A stretch of DNA of 64,000 nt. Source: Petrosia ficiformis (lineage: Eukaryota; Porifera; Demospongiae; Haplosclerida; Petrosiidae). The notes under the pieces were generated by a model, which saw nothing but the letters and a program-made list of their open reading frames with translations, ran no database searches and was not told where the DNA came from. Shown in pieces: positions 26,673 through 37,037 of this stretch (position 1 is its first letter; each line of letters opens with the position of its first letter). The stretch is taken from positions 33,733,212 to 33,797,211 of the forward strand of contig OX345636.1 of the NCBI GenBank assembly GCA_947044365.1, given 5' to 3'. The translations under genes were made by a program, and so were the position numbers.

Positions 26673-26770
26673 ATGGTGTCTGGACATACATCCAGCCATG
26701 CTAGGCTGGAGTAGCCCACTGGAGACTGGGAACCATTCCCATATGGGTGACAGTTCCCTCCAGACACCAT
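26673..26770. ncRNA. Compact multi-stem structured element (candidate RNA)
   Basis: A perfect 12-bp closing stem (ATGGTGTCTGGA at 26673-26684 with TCCAGACACCAT at 26759-26770) encloses a CCAGCC/GGCTGG hairpin (about 26692-26709). It also encloses GGGAAC (26728-26733) paired with GTTCCC (26753-26758) around an inner CCCATATGGG. This cloverleaf-like, GC-richer island sits in very AT-rich sequence. ATATGGGTGAC vaguely recalls the 5S rRNA box C, so a 5S- or tRNA-derived SINE piece is possible. No polymerase III boxes are certain. The strand is not determined. Confidence 0.4.
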
Positions 26771-26981
26771 AGTACATGATCTTCTCTGTTGACCCCTACA
26801 ACCTATCACTCTATCACCATATCGTAGTTCAACTGATTTGCTCCCTTTTCAACTTAAAATTAGTAATGTACCTGACTAAGAATTATATATCTATAGCTGT
26901 AGCTCTTTAAATGTTTATTGGTCTTGTGACACCTTTGAAGCTTATGCATCCAATTACATTTTGCTAGAAATATAATTATTG

Positions 26982-27052
26982 AGAGTTTTTTTTTTTTTAC
27001 TATTAATATAATTATTAATAATAATCATATTAATAGTAAAAAAAAAAAAAAA
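26982..27052. repeat. Inverted repeat ending in poly-T / poly-A
   Basis: TTTTTTTTTTTACTATTAAT on the left is matched by ATTAATAGTAAAAAAAAAAA on the right across a short AT-rich loop. A foldback of about 70 bp. Confidence 0.7.
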
Positions 27053-27279
27053 ACTATTTTTATTTATTATTTTATTATTATTTTTATTTATTTATTTATA
27101 AATCTATTCAATTATTACTGCTACTGTTGTTATTATAATAATATATATAAATCAAAAGTAATATGCTAAACCATACTTATAATTAGACCATTCAGCATTT
27201 CAGCACATTATATTACACACATACAAGTTTTTATTTTATTTTATTTTATTTTATTTCATTTTATTTTTTTGTTAACCCA

Positions 27280-27743
27280 TCAGGGATTGGAAATGGCTTT
27301 GCTAATAGCAGCTAGGTGTTCCCTAGGTGTTCGAATGTATCGTAAATATGCTGAAGATTCCCAACGACCCATCATTTTTATAACACTATCTTCGACACCT
27401 TTTGTGCTGCTGTTGTAGCAGCACCAATCCTAAAACTGTGGCTCGAGAAACATGATGCATTCACACCACTGTGAGTTACTACTTGACGTAAAGCCAATGA
27501 AAGTTGCTTTCGAGTTAAATGCCTTCCATTCTCAAAGTGGAAAAGTGGGCCTGGGGAATCACCTCTACTAGCCCTATACGAAAGAAGAGCTGTCACCAGG
27601 CACAGAGTATTTCCTGTAACTCCAAAGAAGATATGGATGCCTTTCCGAAATGAATCTGTCTTGCTAGCCTTGATGGTTACTCTCATGACTGTTGGCTGAG
27701 TGTGGCTGTCTACTACCATCAGGTACAGTAAATTCACCTGCAC
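27280..27743 (-). pseudogene. Tyrosine recombinase domain, frameshifted
   Basis: Reads VTIKASKTDSFRKGIHIFFG, then GPLFHFENGRHLTRKQL, HSFRIGAATTAA (the H-x2-R box) and, one frame over, GRWESSAYLRYIRTP with the nucleophilic Tyr, ending AISNP. A single indel after ATTAAQK separates the HxxR box from the Tyr. All catalytic motifs are still legible, so decay is recent. In DIRS-like elements this enzyme replaces the integrase. Confidence 0.75.
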
Positions 27744-27766
27744 TCAAGAAACCAAAAAACCCCATA

Positions 27767-28240
27767 TTAAATGCGGCCCATAACATTGCCCACAGCATTG
27801 CATTTGGTGTAGCCACTAATTGATTTAGGAGATGAGAGGTTTACTATCAGCCTCCACTTGCCTGGTTGGTGCTGTTTCGGTATAGCACCAAAAGGGCTGG
27901 TATGAATGGCATTTGCAATATTGGCATCTATGACTGGTCCCACCATCCTGTTCTTCGTTATCTCGGATTCAATGTACGCAGATATAATCTGTGGATTTTC
28001 ATAAGCGGACTTCATATTTCGTTGAGTCTGCGCGGGCGGGATGGATGAACCTTCTAATCCAATTCTAAAACCCTTGGTGATACCATTTATGATGTACCTA
28101 GCATACGCTTGGTCTGGATGACGTCCCAAATATTTAGACCATGCCTCAACATGCAGTGGTGTGGATATCTTACTTAACTGAGCTTGTAACATTGGTGAGG
28201 TTCGTCTGCAGCTATCTAATTGTGCTAAGTCAGCCATGTA
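27767..28240 (-). pseudogene. Reverse transcriptase, N-terminal fragment of the DIRS/Ngaro-like element
   Basis: The frame contains TPLHVEAWSKYLGRHPDQAY, YIINGITKGFRIG, ENPQIISAYIESEI and TSPFGAIPKQHQPGKWRLI + VNLSSP. These are the fingers region of RT (the K-WRLI-V-LSSP block). The YxDD palm motif is absent because the element is deleted past this point. Confidence 0.7.
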
Positions 28241-28529
28241 ACGGTAGGATGAACCACTTATATTGCATGCTGACATTAAATGATGGTTAATTGTTGAGGG
28301 CGGCCTGTACAGGAGATATAGAAAGACAAAGGAACCGAAAAAAAAAAAAACAAAAGAAAAAATAGATAAATGACAGATATATTGCTTATGCAACCTCCAA
28401 CAATAGCTGAAGGCTTTCATTGCTATGACTTTACACTATTAACTATGCAAATACAAATTAGCTGGTTTATTGTAAACAATAATCAAGTCACAACCCCAAA
28501 CAGGAGTTAACAGTTCAGCCTTGTCCTTT

Positions 28530-30000
28530 GAAGTGGGTTGATTTTACTTCAGAGCAGAAGTTGGGGAGGGAGCTGTTAGCTTATATAGGCTGTCTGATGG
28601 GGTGAGAACACAATTGGCTGCCTTGTGATCTTCAGAACATGTGGCACAAATATGCCTGAATCTACAGTGAGGTGCTTTCACACACTTTCCTTTGTTCCAT
28701 GATTGGCAAATAGGGAACTGGGCTGGTGATCTTGGGTAAGGCTGCATGGGATGGGCGAAATGCTTGGTCTTTATTTGTGTGATAAGTGTGAGTTGGTAAT
28801 GGGGGTGATGACCAACCACCTTCAGACATTAGAGGAGCTAGTGCACAACTTGATGATGTATGATCTGATTTAAAACATAGCGAACAGAAGATGGTATATG
28901 TTCGTCTAGTTGAGAGAAAGGTGGAGGAATGCAGGGAAGCATCCAGTTTCGACTAGTCAGTGGTGTTATCTTGTGCAGCATTTAGCCGGAAAACAGCGTC
29001 ATAAGATACCCACCCATCTTCCCCGGCTCTTCTAGCTTACCGAATGATTAGACACATATATGCTAAGCGTGACTGGACAAGGTGTGGGTGTGACTCTGAA
29101 AGGACCGCTACATAAACAGCAAAACATGATACCCATGACAAAATTGATGGAATTTGTCTCAGTTTTGGCCTGGTAGCCAGGCGATGCTTGGGTAGTGCCC
29201 CAGTTCTGACCCATCCAGTGACCTCGCTAACCCAATGTTATCAGGTAACAGCTTTTTCATATCTATGTACTGTAGAGATCGAATTTTTGATACCAGTTTT
29301 GTGGGGAGAGGTGGAAATGAAGAGGACAATGAAAACTGGGCTGTAGGATTTTGTGAGGCTTGAACATCTGGCAAACCAGTACTCATAACTGTAGCCACTG
29401 CTGGTGACAGAGATTGTGAAAATGTGGGTACTGTGCCTTGTGGCAGTAACCCAACACTGGAGAGCAGGGGGATACTTGCAATGCTAGCTGGTGGTGGGAT
29501 GCTTGATGTGGCTGAGCTACTTGGGTTTGAGCAGACTGTATGAACAGAGAGAGAGAGAGAATGGATAGAGAGAAAGAGAGTGGTAGGTAGAGGGAGGAGA
29601 GTTGAGAAGGTAGACTTAGAGACTGAGGAGAATGACCTGTGCTATGCATCTGGATGTAGCGTGCAGCTGGTGTAAGAGACTAAATGCTGTAATGGTATGG
29701 AGGTACATACATGTGTGCACAGCGTATACACTTGCATTATGGCAACATTTAGCTATAGCACTGCTCAGCTCGGCAGCTCTTTGATGCATAGCTCAGCTCA
29801 ACTTAGTTTAGTATAGGAGAGCTTTCTCCTAGTTGACTATATGATCATGTGTGAACTGACAACTGTATACATATATACACACTCACCAACTGATCTGGCT
29901 ATTGTGTGATCCACATAGTTTTGGATAGCTGCCCATGAGAGAGGTTGTGTGCTGCTTGTAGACTCTGTCGTGGTTGTGGAAGTAGTTACGGCGGTAGTAC
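28530..30000 (-). pseudogene. gag-like gene of the DIRS/Ngaro-like element, two exons, degenerate
   Basis: A first exon (about 30000 to 29890) codes TTTTESTSSTQPLSWAAIQN and VDHTIARSV up to a GTGAGT donor. After a CT-rich intron ending TTCATACAG (about 29540), a proline-rich frame leads to FPPLPTKLVSKIRSLQYIDM + KKLLPDN. Later come a W-x2-YD-x2-FR segment and the zinc-binding cluster CQSWNKGKCVKAPHCRFRH + ICATC (28610-28720). Frames shift around 29160 and 28900. Confidence 0.6.
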
Positions 30001-30308
30001 CTTCTGATGTTGGAGAGCTCGAGGATCAATTCTCCGTCATCCTTGACATTCACCGTGTAGCGATAGGATGAAGATGAAGGAAACTGAGCTTATTCTCAAA
30101 AAACAAAACAAAAAAGGATCTAATTCAATACTTTTGCACCCACAGCAGCACTACTTGACAAGCGAATGAGAGCGCGTCACATGGGACCACTATTAATAAT
30201 ATTCTTGCCCGCCAGCCACGCCCTTCATTACAGGTTTATATGCATCCAGCCCTGCCTGCACTGACTTGCTGCCATCCACCATTAACCCAAGGCAAATATC
30301 ATTAAAAA

Positions 30309-30491
30309 CTAAGTAATCACCAGGAAGGTGGTACTTAGAAAATTAAATTTCTGTCGTATACTCAGAATACAGCCAATGACATGTTCAACATGTCTCCTTA
30401 CATTTGCTATTTGACGTTTATGTTCCACTTCAATTCCACACAACAGTTTTTTTTTTCCTTTTGTAAAAGTGGGTGTTGTGACCGAACACAC
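30309..30491 (-). pseudogene. PIF/Harbinger-type DDE transposase fragment
   Basis: A 60-residue frame: [34 protein letters not shown], then [13 protein letters not shown]. This is the C-terminal stretch of DDE_4 transposases (P-F..GK.QL...EV..T..IA..R.HVE..IG). The catalytic residues lie elsewhere and are not found nearby. Confidence 0.6.
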
Positions 30492-30879
30492 CTCATAACA
30501 AACTTAGACTACTGTTAATAGAAAAACCAATGTACAGAACTAAAAAGAACAGAACCATAACAGGTTTACAGAATATTAATGAAGCACCTTTGGTGCGTGG
30601 CCTCACCGCTGTAGCTTAAGGATAGGTTGCAATTGCAACAATTAAATAAATGAGATGCAAGAGAGAAAGTAACAAGCTTAAATTTGAATTTTTTGTTTAT
30701 ATAAAGTTGAAAGTTTTTTGTGGCTAGACTGGCTAAGATTATTTCTGATAAATATAAAAACACATGGAAGATGACTAAGAATGATTCTCCATCAGCTATA
30801 CTGCCTTGCACTAGTATAATAACTATATTACTTACAGTCAAATTACATAATATACTCTTCCAACAAATATTCATCTAGT

Positions 30880-31420
30880 ACCTCATTCATTACCAAAATA
30901 TCTATGCCACAACTGTCAGTTACTAAAGATAATTATCCTATAATGAATTGTACATTGTTAAAACTACAATGAGCAAAAACATTAAACTTACAGTTCAAAT
31001 ATATGTAATTTGAAAGTCAAACAAAAGTTCAGAAAGGAAGGTATTGCTCTAAACTGACCTCCACGTTTGATCTCACGTGATCACATTGGGTGTGACTGAG
31101 GGTGTGGGTTATTGCAAGTAAATGGCAGAAACTGAAGAGCTTACAGAGATAGAATGTATGAGTCTGTAACTTGCTAAAACAATGTCTGTGGCAAATCTCT
31201 TTTCAATACGATTTTGATAAACTTCTTTCTCTACTCTATCAAGTCTTTAAATCAACGCTTAAAGCATCTGGCTAGGATGTGTAGTGAGTTTAGCATTTTC
31301 CATTGTAAGTAACTTTTCATAGTTTACTTCGTTATAAAACGACAGAGCAATGGAAGACCATGTTTTTGAACAGATCAGAAAGTTTGGCGGCTGTGGGAGG
31401 TATGCGTTTGAAGTTATAAC
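30880..31420. other. Interval without recognised features
   Basis: No domain-bearing frame on either strand; unique-looking AT-rich sequence. Confidence 0.35.
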
Positions 31421-31423
31421 TGT

Positions 31424-32260
31424 TCAAAGTAAAAAAAGTTGGGAAGGAATGAATGAATAACTTGCTAAAACAATGTGATTTAGAAGGTGAATAAGATCTC
31501 CGGGCATTGGAACTTCAGAATCAACAAAGGTATGTTTAAGCGGCAGTCTGCTGAGAGCATCTGCAGTCGACATATTTTTACCTGGCTTATATTTAATGGT
31601 GTACTTGTAAGCAGGGCCCAACGTTGGATTCTTGCTGAGGCCATAGATCGTGTTGCTTGAGATTCACTAAATTTACGTTCCAGGGGCTTATGATCTGCAT
31701 AAAGTGTAAAATGAGTGCCGTATAAATATTGGTGGAAACGTTTGACACCGAAAATGATGGCCAGTTAATATGCACTTTTTCTAACTGAGAATAATTAAGT
31801 CTGCTGGTGAGTGGGTGCGAGAGGCAAATATTATTGGTTTTTCTGTGTTGTCAGACATTTTGTGGGTTAAAACAGCTCCAACTCCATATGGAGGACATCG
31901 CAATATAAGAAGAGAGGTTTCTCACTATCGTAATGTACGAATAACGAAGATGATTGCAACAGTTGTTTGACTTCATCAAAGGCAGTTTGTTGTTGATCTG
32001 TCCACATCTACTTTGTACCTTTACATAACGAATGAAGAGGAGCCAGAACGTAGTACACGATTGGCAGACATTTTGGTAGTAGTTAGCAAGTCCTAAAAAT
32101 GCTCTTAGTTCAGTTAAATTTGTAGGAGCGGGTGCTTTTTGGATAGCTTGCACTTTTGTTGGTGATAGATGAAGTCCATTGCTATGTCGATAATGTGCCC
32201 TAGGTATTCCACTGAAGTTGTGGCAAAATTACATTACCAACGCTTTAAAGTGATACCAAG
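31424..32260 (-). pseudogene. Ty3/gypsy reverse transcriptase / RNase H fragment
   Basis: Minus-strand frames, high to low: VQAIQKAPAPTNLTELRAFL + GLANYY (RT thumb), a degraded RNase H with YLYGTHFTLYADHKPLE in one frame and ARIQRWALL in the next, and finally YTIKYKPGKNMSTADALSRL. At least three frameshifts. No LTRs were detected around it. Confidence 0.7.
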
Positions 32261-32328
32261 TTTCATTACAGATGATTTCACTCAGTTATATCCACGTGTA
32301 TTCGCATGGTCCTAACCTGATGGATCTC

Positions 32329-32486
32329 GCCATTCTTAAACAGTGAAATGGAGGCTCAGTTTGATGTAGATTATCAAAGGGAGTGTGACGAGAAAGAAGT
32401 ATATAATAATTATATACTTCTTTCTCATCACACTCTCTTTGATAATCTACATGGAGCTGAGCCTCCATTTCACTGTTAGAATGGCA
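32329..32486. repeat. Long near-perfect hairpin (about 78-bp arms, almost no loop)
   Basis: The arm GCCATTCTTAAACAGTGAAA onward through TAGATTATCAAAGG and AGAAAGAAGTATATAAT is followed directly by its complement up to CATTTCACTGTTAGAATGGC. There are few mismatches, clustered near TTTGATG versus CTCCATG. Either a foldback element or a long hairpin RNA precursor. Confidence 0.75.
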
Positions 32487-32554
32487 AACTTTTCTCAAGT
32501 TTCAAAGGCTCAAGAGAGGTAATTATGAAGATGCACTAAATAATAATAATATAA

Positions 32555-33420
32555 TCAGCTATATACATATATATATAGATATATATATATATATATCGAT
32601 ATAATATACATAAAAAAAATATCACAGAGTACGGTAGTATTCTCTATGTCGGGATGGCCTGGAAAAAAAGGGAGATCCATACATTTCAATTGCAAGTGGT
32701 AAGGTAAGCTGAAATTTCTGGTACTATATACATACAAGTTAAAATATACATATAACTTATAATACTGAGTATTTTTATGACTAACAATAGCTTTTAGATC
32801 CCCAGAGACTGTCGTTAAAGTAGAGAACCAGTGTGTAGCCAAACTGGATATTATTAATTCACTATTATTATTCTTCTTTTTCATAAAAAATAGATTTCTA
32901 CGTTTCTGGAGCTATTAAAGTAGTTTTAGCACAAATACATACTTATTTTCAGGGGAACTAACTTAGTACTGTTCTGTTTCTTGACCTAGCCAACGAATAC
33001 TTTCAGGCACTACAGCAACCTCCTTACTATGGGACACCATTTGTAAACCATAATAGTAATAGGTATATATAAATAGCATTGATATTGAGAAGTTAAGGTA
33101 CTCCGTGGGTGAACTGTCAGTGGAGTTCTGATTTTAAGAGATAAGTTTTATTATTATAATATACACATACTATAGTCTATAGCTATAATAATATTCTATA
33201 AACTATCAAGTTTATATCTTAGTTACACAGTATAGCTATAATAATATCCTATAATAGATAGCATAAACTTTTTCAGTCATATTCATTTCTTTAATGGCAA
33301 GTGCCATAATATCAATCTTCTGTTTATAAAATTTAGTGTGTTTAATACGTCTTACTGTAAAGGTTGCTTTAGTAGATAATTTTTTATTATGTGTTGTTTG
33401 ATGTGAATAGGTATAACATC
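32555..33420. other. Interval without recognised genes
   Basis: A TA-rich microsatellite (32565-32610) and an anonymous minus-strand ORF (32555-32884). No motif I can name and no splice pattern that repeats. Confidence 0.3.
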
Positions 33421-33429
33421 AATGTAGTG

Positions 33430-33640
33430 AACATATGCAATTGTTCAATTTTCTTAGTGCAGTGGTATGCAACAGCACGAGATACAACATCCGTTCAGTG
33501 AGCAGGATGCATCTCGGTCATTCTGGAGAAGCGTCACAAAAATGATCATAATCTCTCCAATATTTCACCATCACTGAGCCCGATTCCTTGAGTACGTAAT
33601 GGACTACGTACAATCTCTTCGCTAAAAAAGTAAAATTACA
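33430..33640 (-). pseudogene. Possible KDZ-type transposase fragment
   Basis: The minus-strand frame reads EEIVRSPLRTQGIGLSDGEI + LERL, a stop, then RFSRMTEMHPAH and TDVVSRAVAYHCTKKIEQL. The GLSDGEx-ERLWS-x-L-RFSRMTKEMRP pattern is that of KDZ-superfamily transposases. Two stops interrupt it. Identification is from pattern memory only. Confidence 0.4.
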
Positions 33641-34411
33641 TAACATACATACATATACAGGTATTAAACACCTGACACTGAGCAGAGTGTCCATATGCAT
33701 GGAAAAAGGGAACTACTAAAGATGAGATCTTTGAAGCAGATCATTTATATACCCATGGACTATCAATAATATCTTGTAGTTAAGCGACATATTCAAGACA
33801 TTCAACAGTGTACCAATAAATGTTTCTCCAAGTTACAAGAAATATCATACATTACATATAACTGTGTTTCACTACAGGTGGATTCATCCAGATGCTCCAG
33901 TAGGTATACAGCATATGTCAACCTGAATAATGAAGTTACATGTACAGATCAAACTTTGAAATATACCTTTCTCCATGCTTTGAGTTGTTGAAAAACAAAG
34001 GAAACTCATGCCTGCAAGAACATCCAAACAGGACCTTTTAATCAAGTTTATAAAATGTGATGCTCATCTCAGAGCATCACCAGCTTTGAATTGACTACAT
34101 TCCTAAGTTGATTAGAATTTTTAAGAAGTACATTTCACTTCTATGCTAACTTTTTCATGTTTCGCTGATGTTTTCAATGCTGTCTCCACAAACGTATCCA
34201 CTTTCTCTTAATTAGCAAACCAGAGATGACCATGAAGAGCACCTCAATAGCTCTTGCCTGCTAATGTTCATCTAGGAAGTCCCAAAAAGCCTTTATTACA
34301 TAATTTAAACTGCGAACTTCATTCTTCCTATATCTAAAGGACTTTATTGTGAAACAAGACACTATTTTATTAATCCTCAAACCTGTATTCGCATGGTGAA
34401 CAAGATGTTCA

Positions 34412-34770
34412 TTAGCCTCGCCGCGTAGCGTAGGCGGAAAGGTACGGTAATCGTTTTGTCTGTGTGTTATATAGAGCAATTTTAAAATAAAAACATTGAC
34501 ATTTCAAACGGGGTACTGGTAGACTTCAAAAAATTAAAGTAGGAATTGTTCTAAAACCTTTTAGCCATAGAAAAGCTACTTAGCTCCACCTACAGGTATG
34601 TGCACGTGTGTTCTTGCACGTTTTCACACAGAGACTTTAGAGGTAGACTTGAGAACTTCTTTGAAGGAAAACAGAGAATAATATGTAAGATATATACACA
34701 AATTACATTTCTTTCATTGATATTCTTGTTTTGTCTTTTAGGATATAAATTTATAATAGTTTTAATAATA
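34412..34770. repeat. Interspersed repeat family R1, internally deleted copy
   Basis: Starts CCTCGCCGCGTAGCGTAGGC, then TTTTGTCTGTGTGTTA and TTTCAAACGGGGTACTGGTA. It jumps to AGCTCCACCTACAGGTATGT and ends near TTGTCTTTTAGGATATAAA. Compared with 21305-21960 it lacks about 200 bp including most of the short ORF, but keeps both splice-like borders. Confidence 0.65.
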
Positions 34771-35639
34771 CTTTTAAAACTTTATGTGTATTCCATGCAA
34801 CAAAAGTGTTGTTTGTTTCATACACAAACTTTATTATATTTTGAAAAATATTGTAGTTCTTTGTATTTCTTTGCCACGTAGTCGAGGGTCCCGTCCCGAC
34901 GGCGCTCTTTCTCTACAGTAATTGAACAGAGTTACATGTATATAAAAATACCTCAATATGAAGGTTCTACTAGGGGGACAGGTAGATGAAACTCCAATCT
35001 GTTTCTAGTCTTGCCAGCTTCTTGCTGCATACAATCTGTATCTTTTGGAAGCCACACCCACCCGGGGGTATAATTATTGGGCCTAAATGTTTATTTTCAG
35101 AAACAAAGCTAAACACACCCTACGGGTGGGTGGGAAACCTTGGCAGGGTAACTGTAGTTGCTCTCTTAGAAAGATCGGAGTTTGATAGTGCCTAGAAAGG
35201 TAGATTTTATGGTTTCACTGAAAAGCTACAGAATTCAACTTTCTTCAGCCTCTTGTAACTATAAAAGTAAAATGAATTAACAGAAAACGGCTATGTATGT
35301 TTTCTCAAAATACATTGTACTTGGTAGTCTCGCAAGCCAGACCCTCCCTTATGGCTTGCACGCCATGTATGATGGGCGTGGCTTTGTTGGTATTGCGATT
35401 GGAAAAATGGAGATTTTATATACAATTCCAGGACACTATAAAGGTGATTAGAAGATATGAAGGTTGGTATTACATCCAATCTTACTCATATTATATTATA
35501 TTGTATTTTGAAAGTGATTGGTGTCGCATCCGCTCACTAGAATTAGGGTCCCTTGTCCTGGTAATTCTCCAACAACACCTCTTTTTAGATGATGATTCTC
35601 CTGAAGTATCTACATGTGTAAAGTTGAGAGGACGAAGCT

Positions 35640-36015
35640 TTAAATTTCTTTTTAAACTCATGACAATTAATTAATATAATATATATATTTGATATATTTT
35701 GATACAACAGATAATTGAAACTCCACCCTATAACTTGTGACGTAACAGAGTGTTAAAAATTAGATAATTGAAACTCCCCCCGGTCACTTTTGACGTGTGT
35801 AGGTTCGTTTTTATCAGTTTCGATTACGTTAGGTTTTCCTACAACCGCGCAATATGGCAAGTGCGGTTATTAAGTGCAATTAATAACTTACCGGCAAGGG
35901 GTCTATTGTTATTTTTTAGTCTCGCGCCGTCTAGCGCTAGCGGGCGCCTACTATCCTCTGCCGGCTGGCCGGCCAGCGCCCGCACTCGAACTCGTCAATT
36001 AAGAAGGAGGGGTTA
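35640..36015. promoter_or_regulatory. GC-rich island with CRE-like sites between the two genes
   Basis: A GATAATTGAAACTCC block occurs twice (about 35710 and 35763), each followed within about 20 bp by TGACGT. A strongly GC-rich stretch follows, with GCCGGCTGGCCGGCCAGCGC at about 35960. It lies about 1 kb upstream of the Calx-beta start, with a repeat element in between, so a promoter role is possible but unproven. TAGTCTCGC at 35919 matches the terminus of the RecQ element, so it could be transposon-derived. Confidence 0.25.
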
Positions 36016-36300
36016 GCACGCCACACTAGCACGTAATATGTAAACCACAGCTTTGAAGAGTAATCAACAAATATACCTTCCCACGGTGATATCATCATAC
36101 CAGACAATCAGTATAAATTATAAAAATTTTCTGGTCAATATATTCACCAGTGGGTTGATATACTGTAGATTCTGTGGTTTTGGGGGGTGGTTATGCTGTA
36201 TATATATACCACAAGCACTTTGTATTGTATGATAACATCACCATTGTATACCAGTATATATATAAGCTATATATAAGCTATGTATAAGCTGTTATATATA

Positions 36301-36922
36301 TTTCTAGCCTGTTACTATGTTTTTTGCTATGTGTTATATTTCAACTATAAGGAAGTTATAGACCGGTTTATAACTTCCCAGTTTCGCAGACGCTGTAACC
36401 AAGGTAATAGTATAGCGCATGCGTAAATTAGAAAATTCTGTGGGCGGGGCGTTGCAGAAACAACTGTTTTTAGCTCGATAACTATTGCATTTTACAAGAT
36501 TCAAGATTGTAATTTCTTTTACTGGTGAGTTGAAGTGTTAAGAAAGCTACAGATGTGAAATTCATGCTTCGTTAGTTGCAGAAGAACAGCAAGGCGAGTG
36601 TATGAAACGTCCCGGGCTACGCCCACACTCTGGCTAAGCTTCATAACTTCCGTATTTTTAACAGTACAGACTTTCAACTTGTTTGAATGTATAGAAGAAC
36701 TTCTAAGAACGCCATACATATAAACATTATCCTTCGTTAGTTGCTGGGAGGTAGCAAGGCGAGTGTTTGAATTGAAGTGGGTGGCTAGAAAACAGTTATA
36801 AAATGCGTGTGCGGTTTATAACAGAATTCTAAGCCCTAGCAACGAGGGCGGCACGCCCGAGTGCGTGGGCTTATACTGTAGATTCTGTTATAAAATGCGC
36901 ACGCGCATTTTATAACTTTAAC
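36301..36922. repeat. 600-bp interspersed repeat, copy 1
   Basis: Nearly identical to 42006-42619: TTTCTAGCCTGTTACTATGT ... TAACTTCCCAGTTTCGCAGA ... GGGCGGGGCGTTGCAG. It carries the same 66-codon minus-strand ORF (MYGVLRSSSIHSNK...). Its right end holds GCCCTAGCAACGAGGGCGGC, a segment that is inverted in the other copy. Confidence 0.85.
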
Positions 36923-36976
36923 ATATATATATATATAATATATATACAGTGAAGTTGGCTAAAGGAGAAATTGCAG

Positions 36977-37037
36977 ATGGAGCAACTTTACAGTGGACTA
37001 GTGTTCGTCATTTTGTCAACCTTCTTCTTTATAGCAG
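36977..37037 (+). CDS. Calx-beta gene exon 1: signal peptide
   Basis: MEQLYSGLVFVILSTFFFIA is a clear hydrophobic leader, ending in phase 1 at GCAG|GTGCATG. Exon length (61 nt), the preceding AAAGGAGAAATTGCAG, the core TTCGTCATTTT and the donor GTGCATGAGTT are all shared with exon 1 of the SRCR gene (14862-14922, opposite strand). The start is the first ATG of the homologous block. Confidence 0.85.

Larger units (their letters stand above)
27280..30060 (-). mobile_element. DIRS/Ngaro-like tyrosine-recombinase retrotransposon, internally deleted
   Basis: Minus strand order: spliced gag (about 30000 to 28530), reverse transcriptase N-terminal part (28230 to 27790), then tyrosine recombinase (27743-27280). 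The catalytic half of the RT and the RNase H are missing; the sequence runs from RT into recombinase within a few dozen bases. Flanking split repeats could not be delimited. The lineage assignment rests on gag-RT-YR order and on the recombinase motif set. Confidence 0.7.

Noticed and set aside
26673..26770. tRNA or 5S rRNA gene
   Set aside because: No anticodon arm or A/B boxes, and only a short resemblance to 5S box C; called a structured element instead.
26673..26770. Hammerhead ribozyme
   Set aside because: No CTGATGA core on either strand.
33640..34260. Upstream half of a KDZ transposase
   Set aside because: Frames are too broken to support it beyond the small block at 33430-33640.
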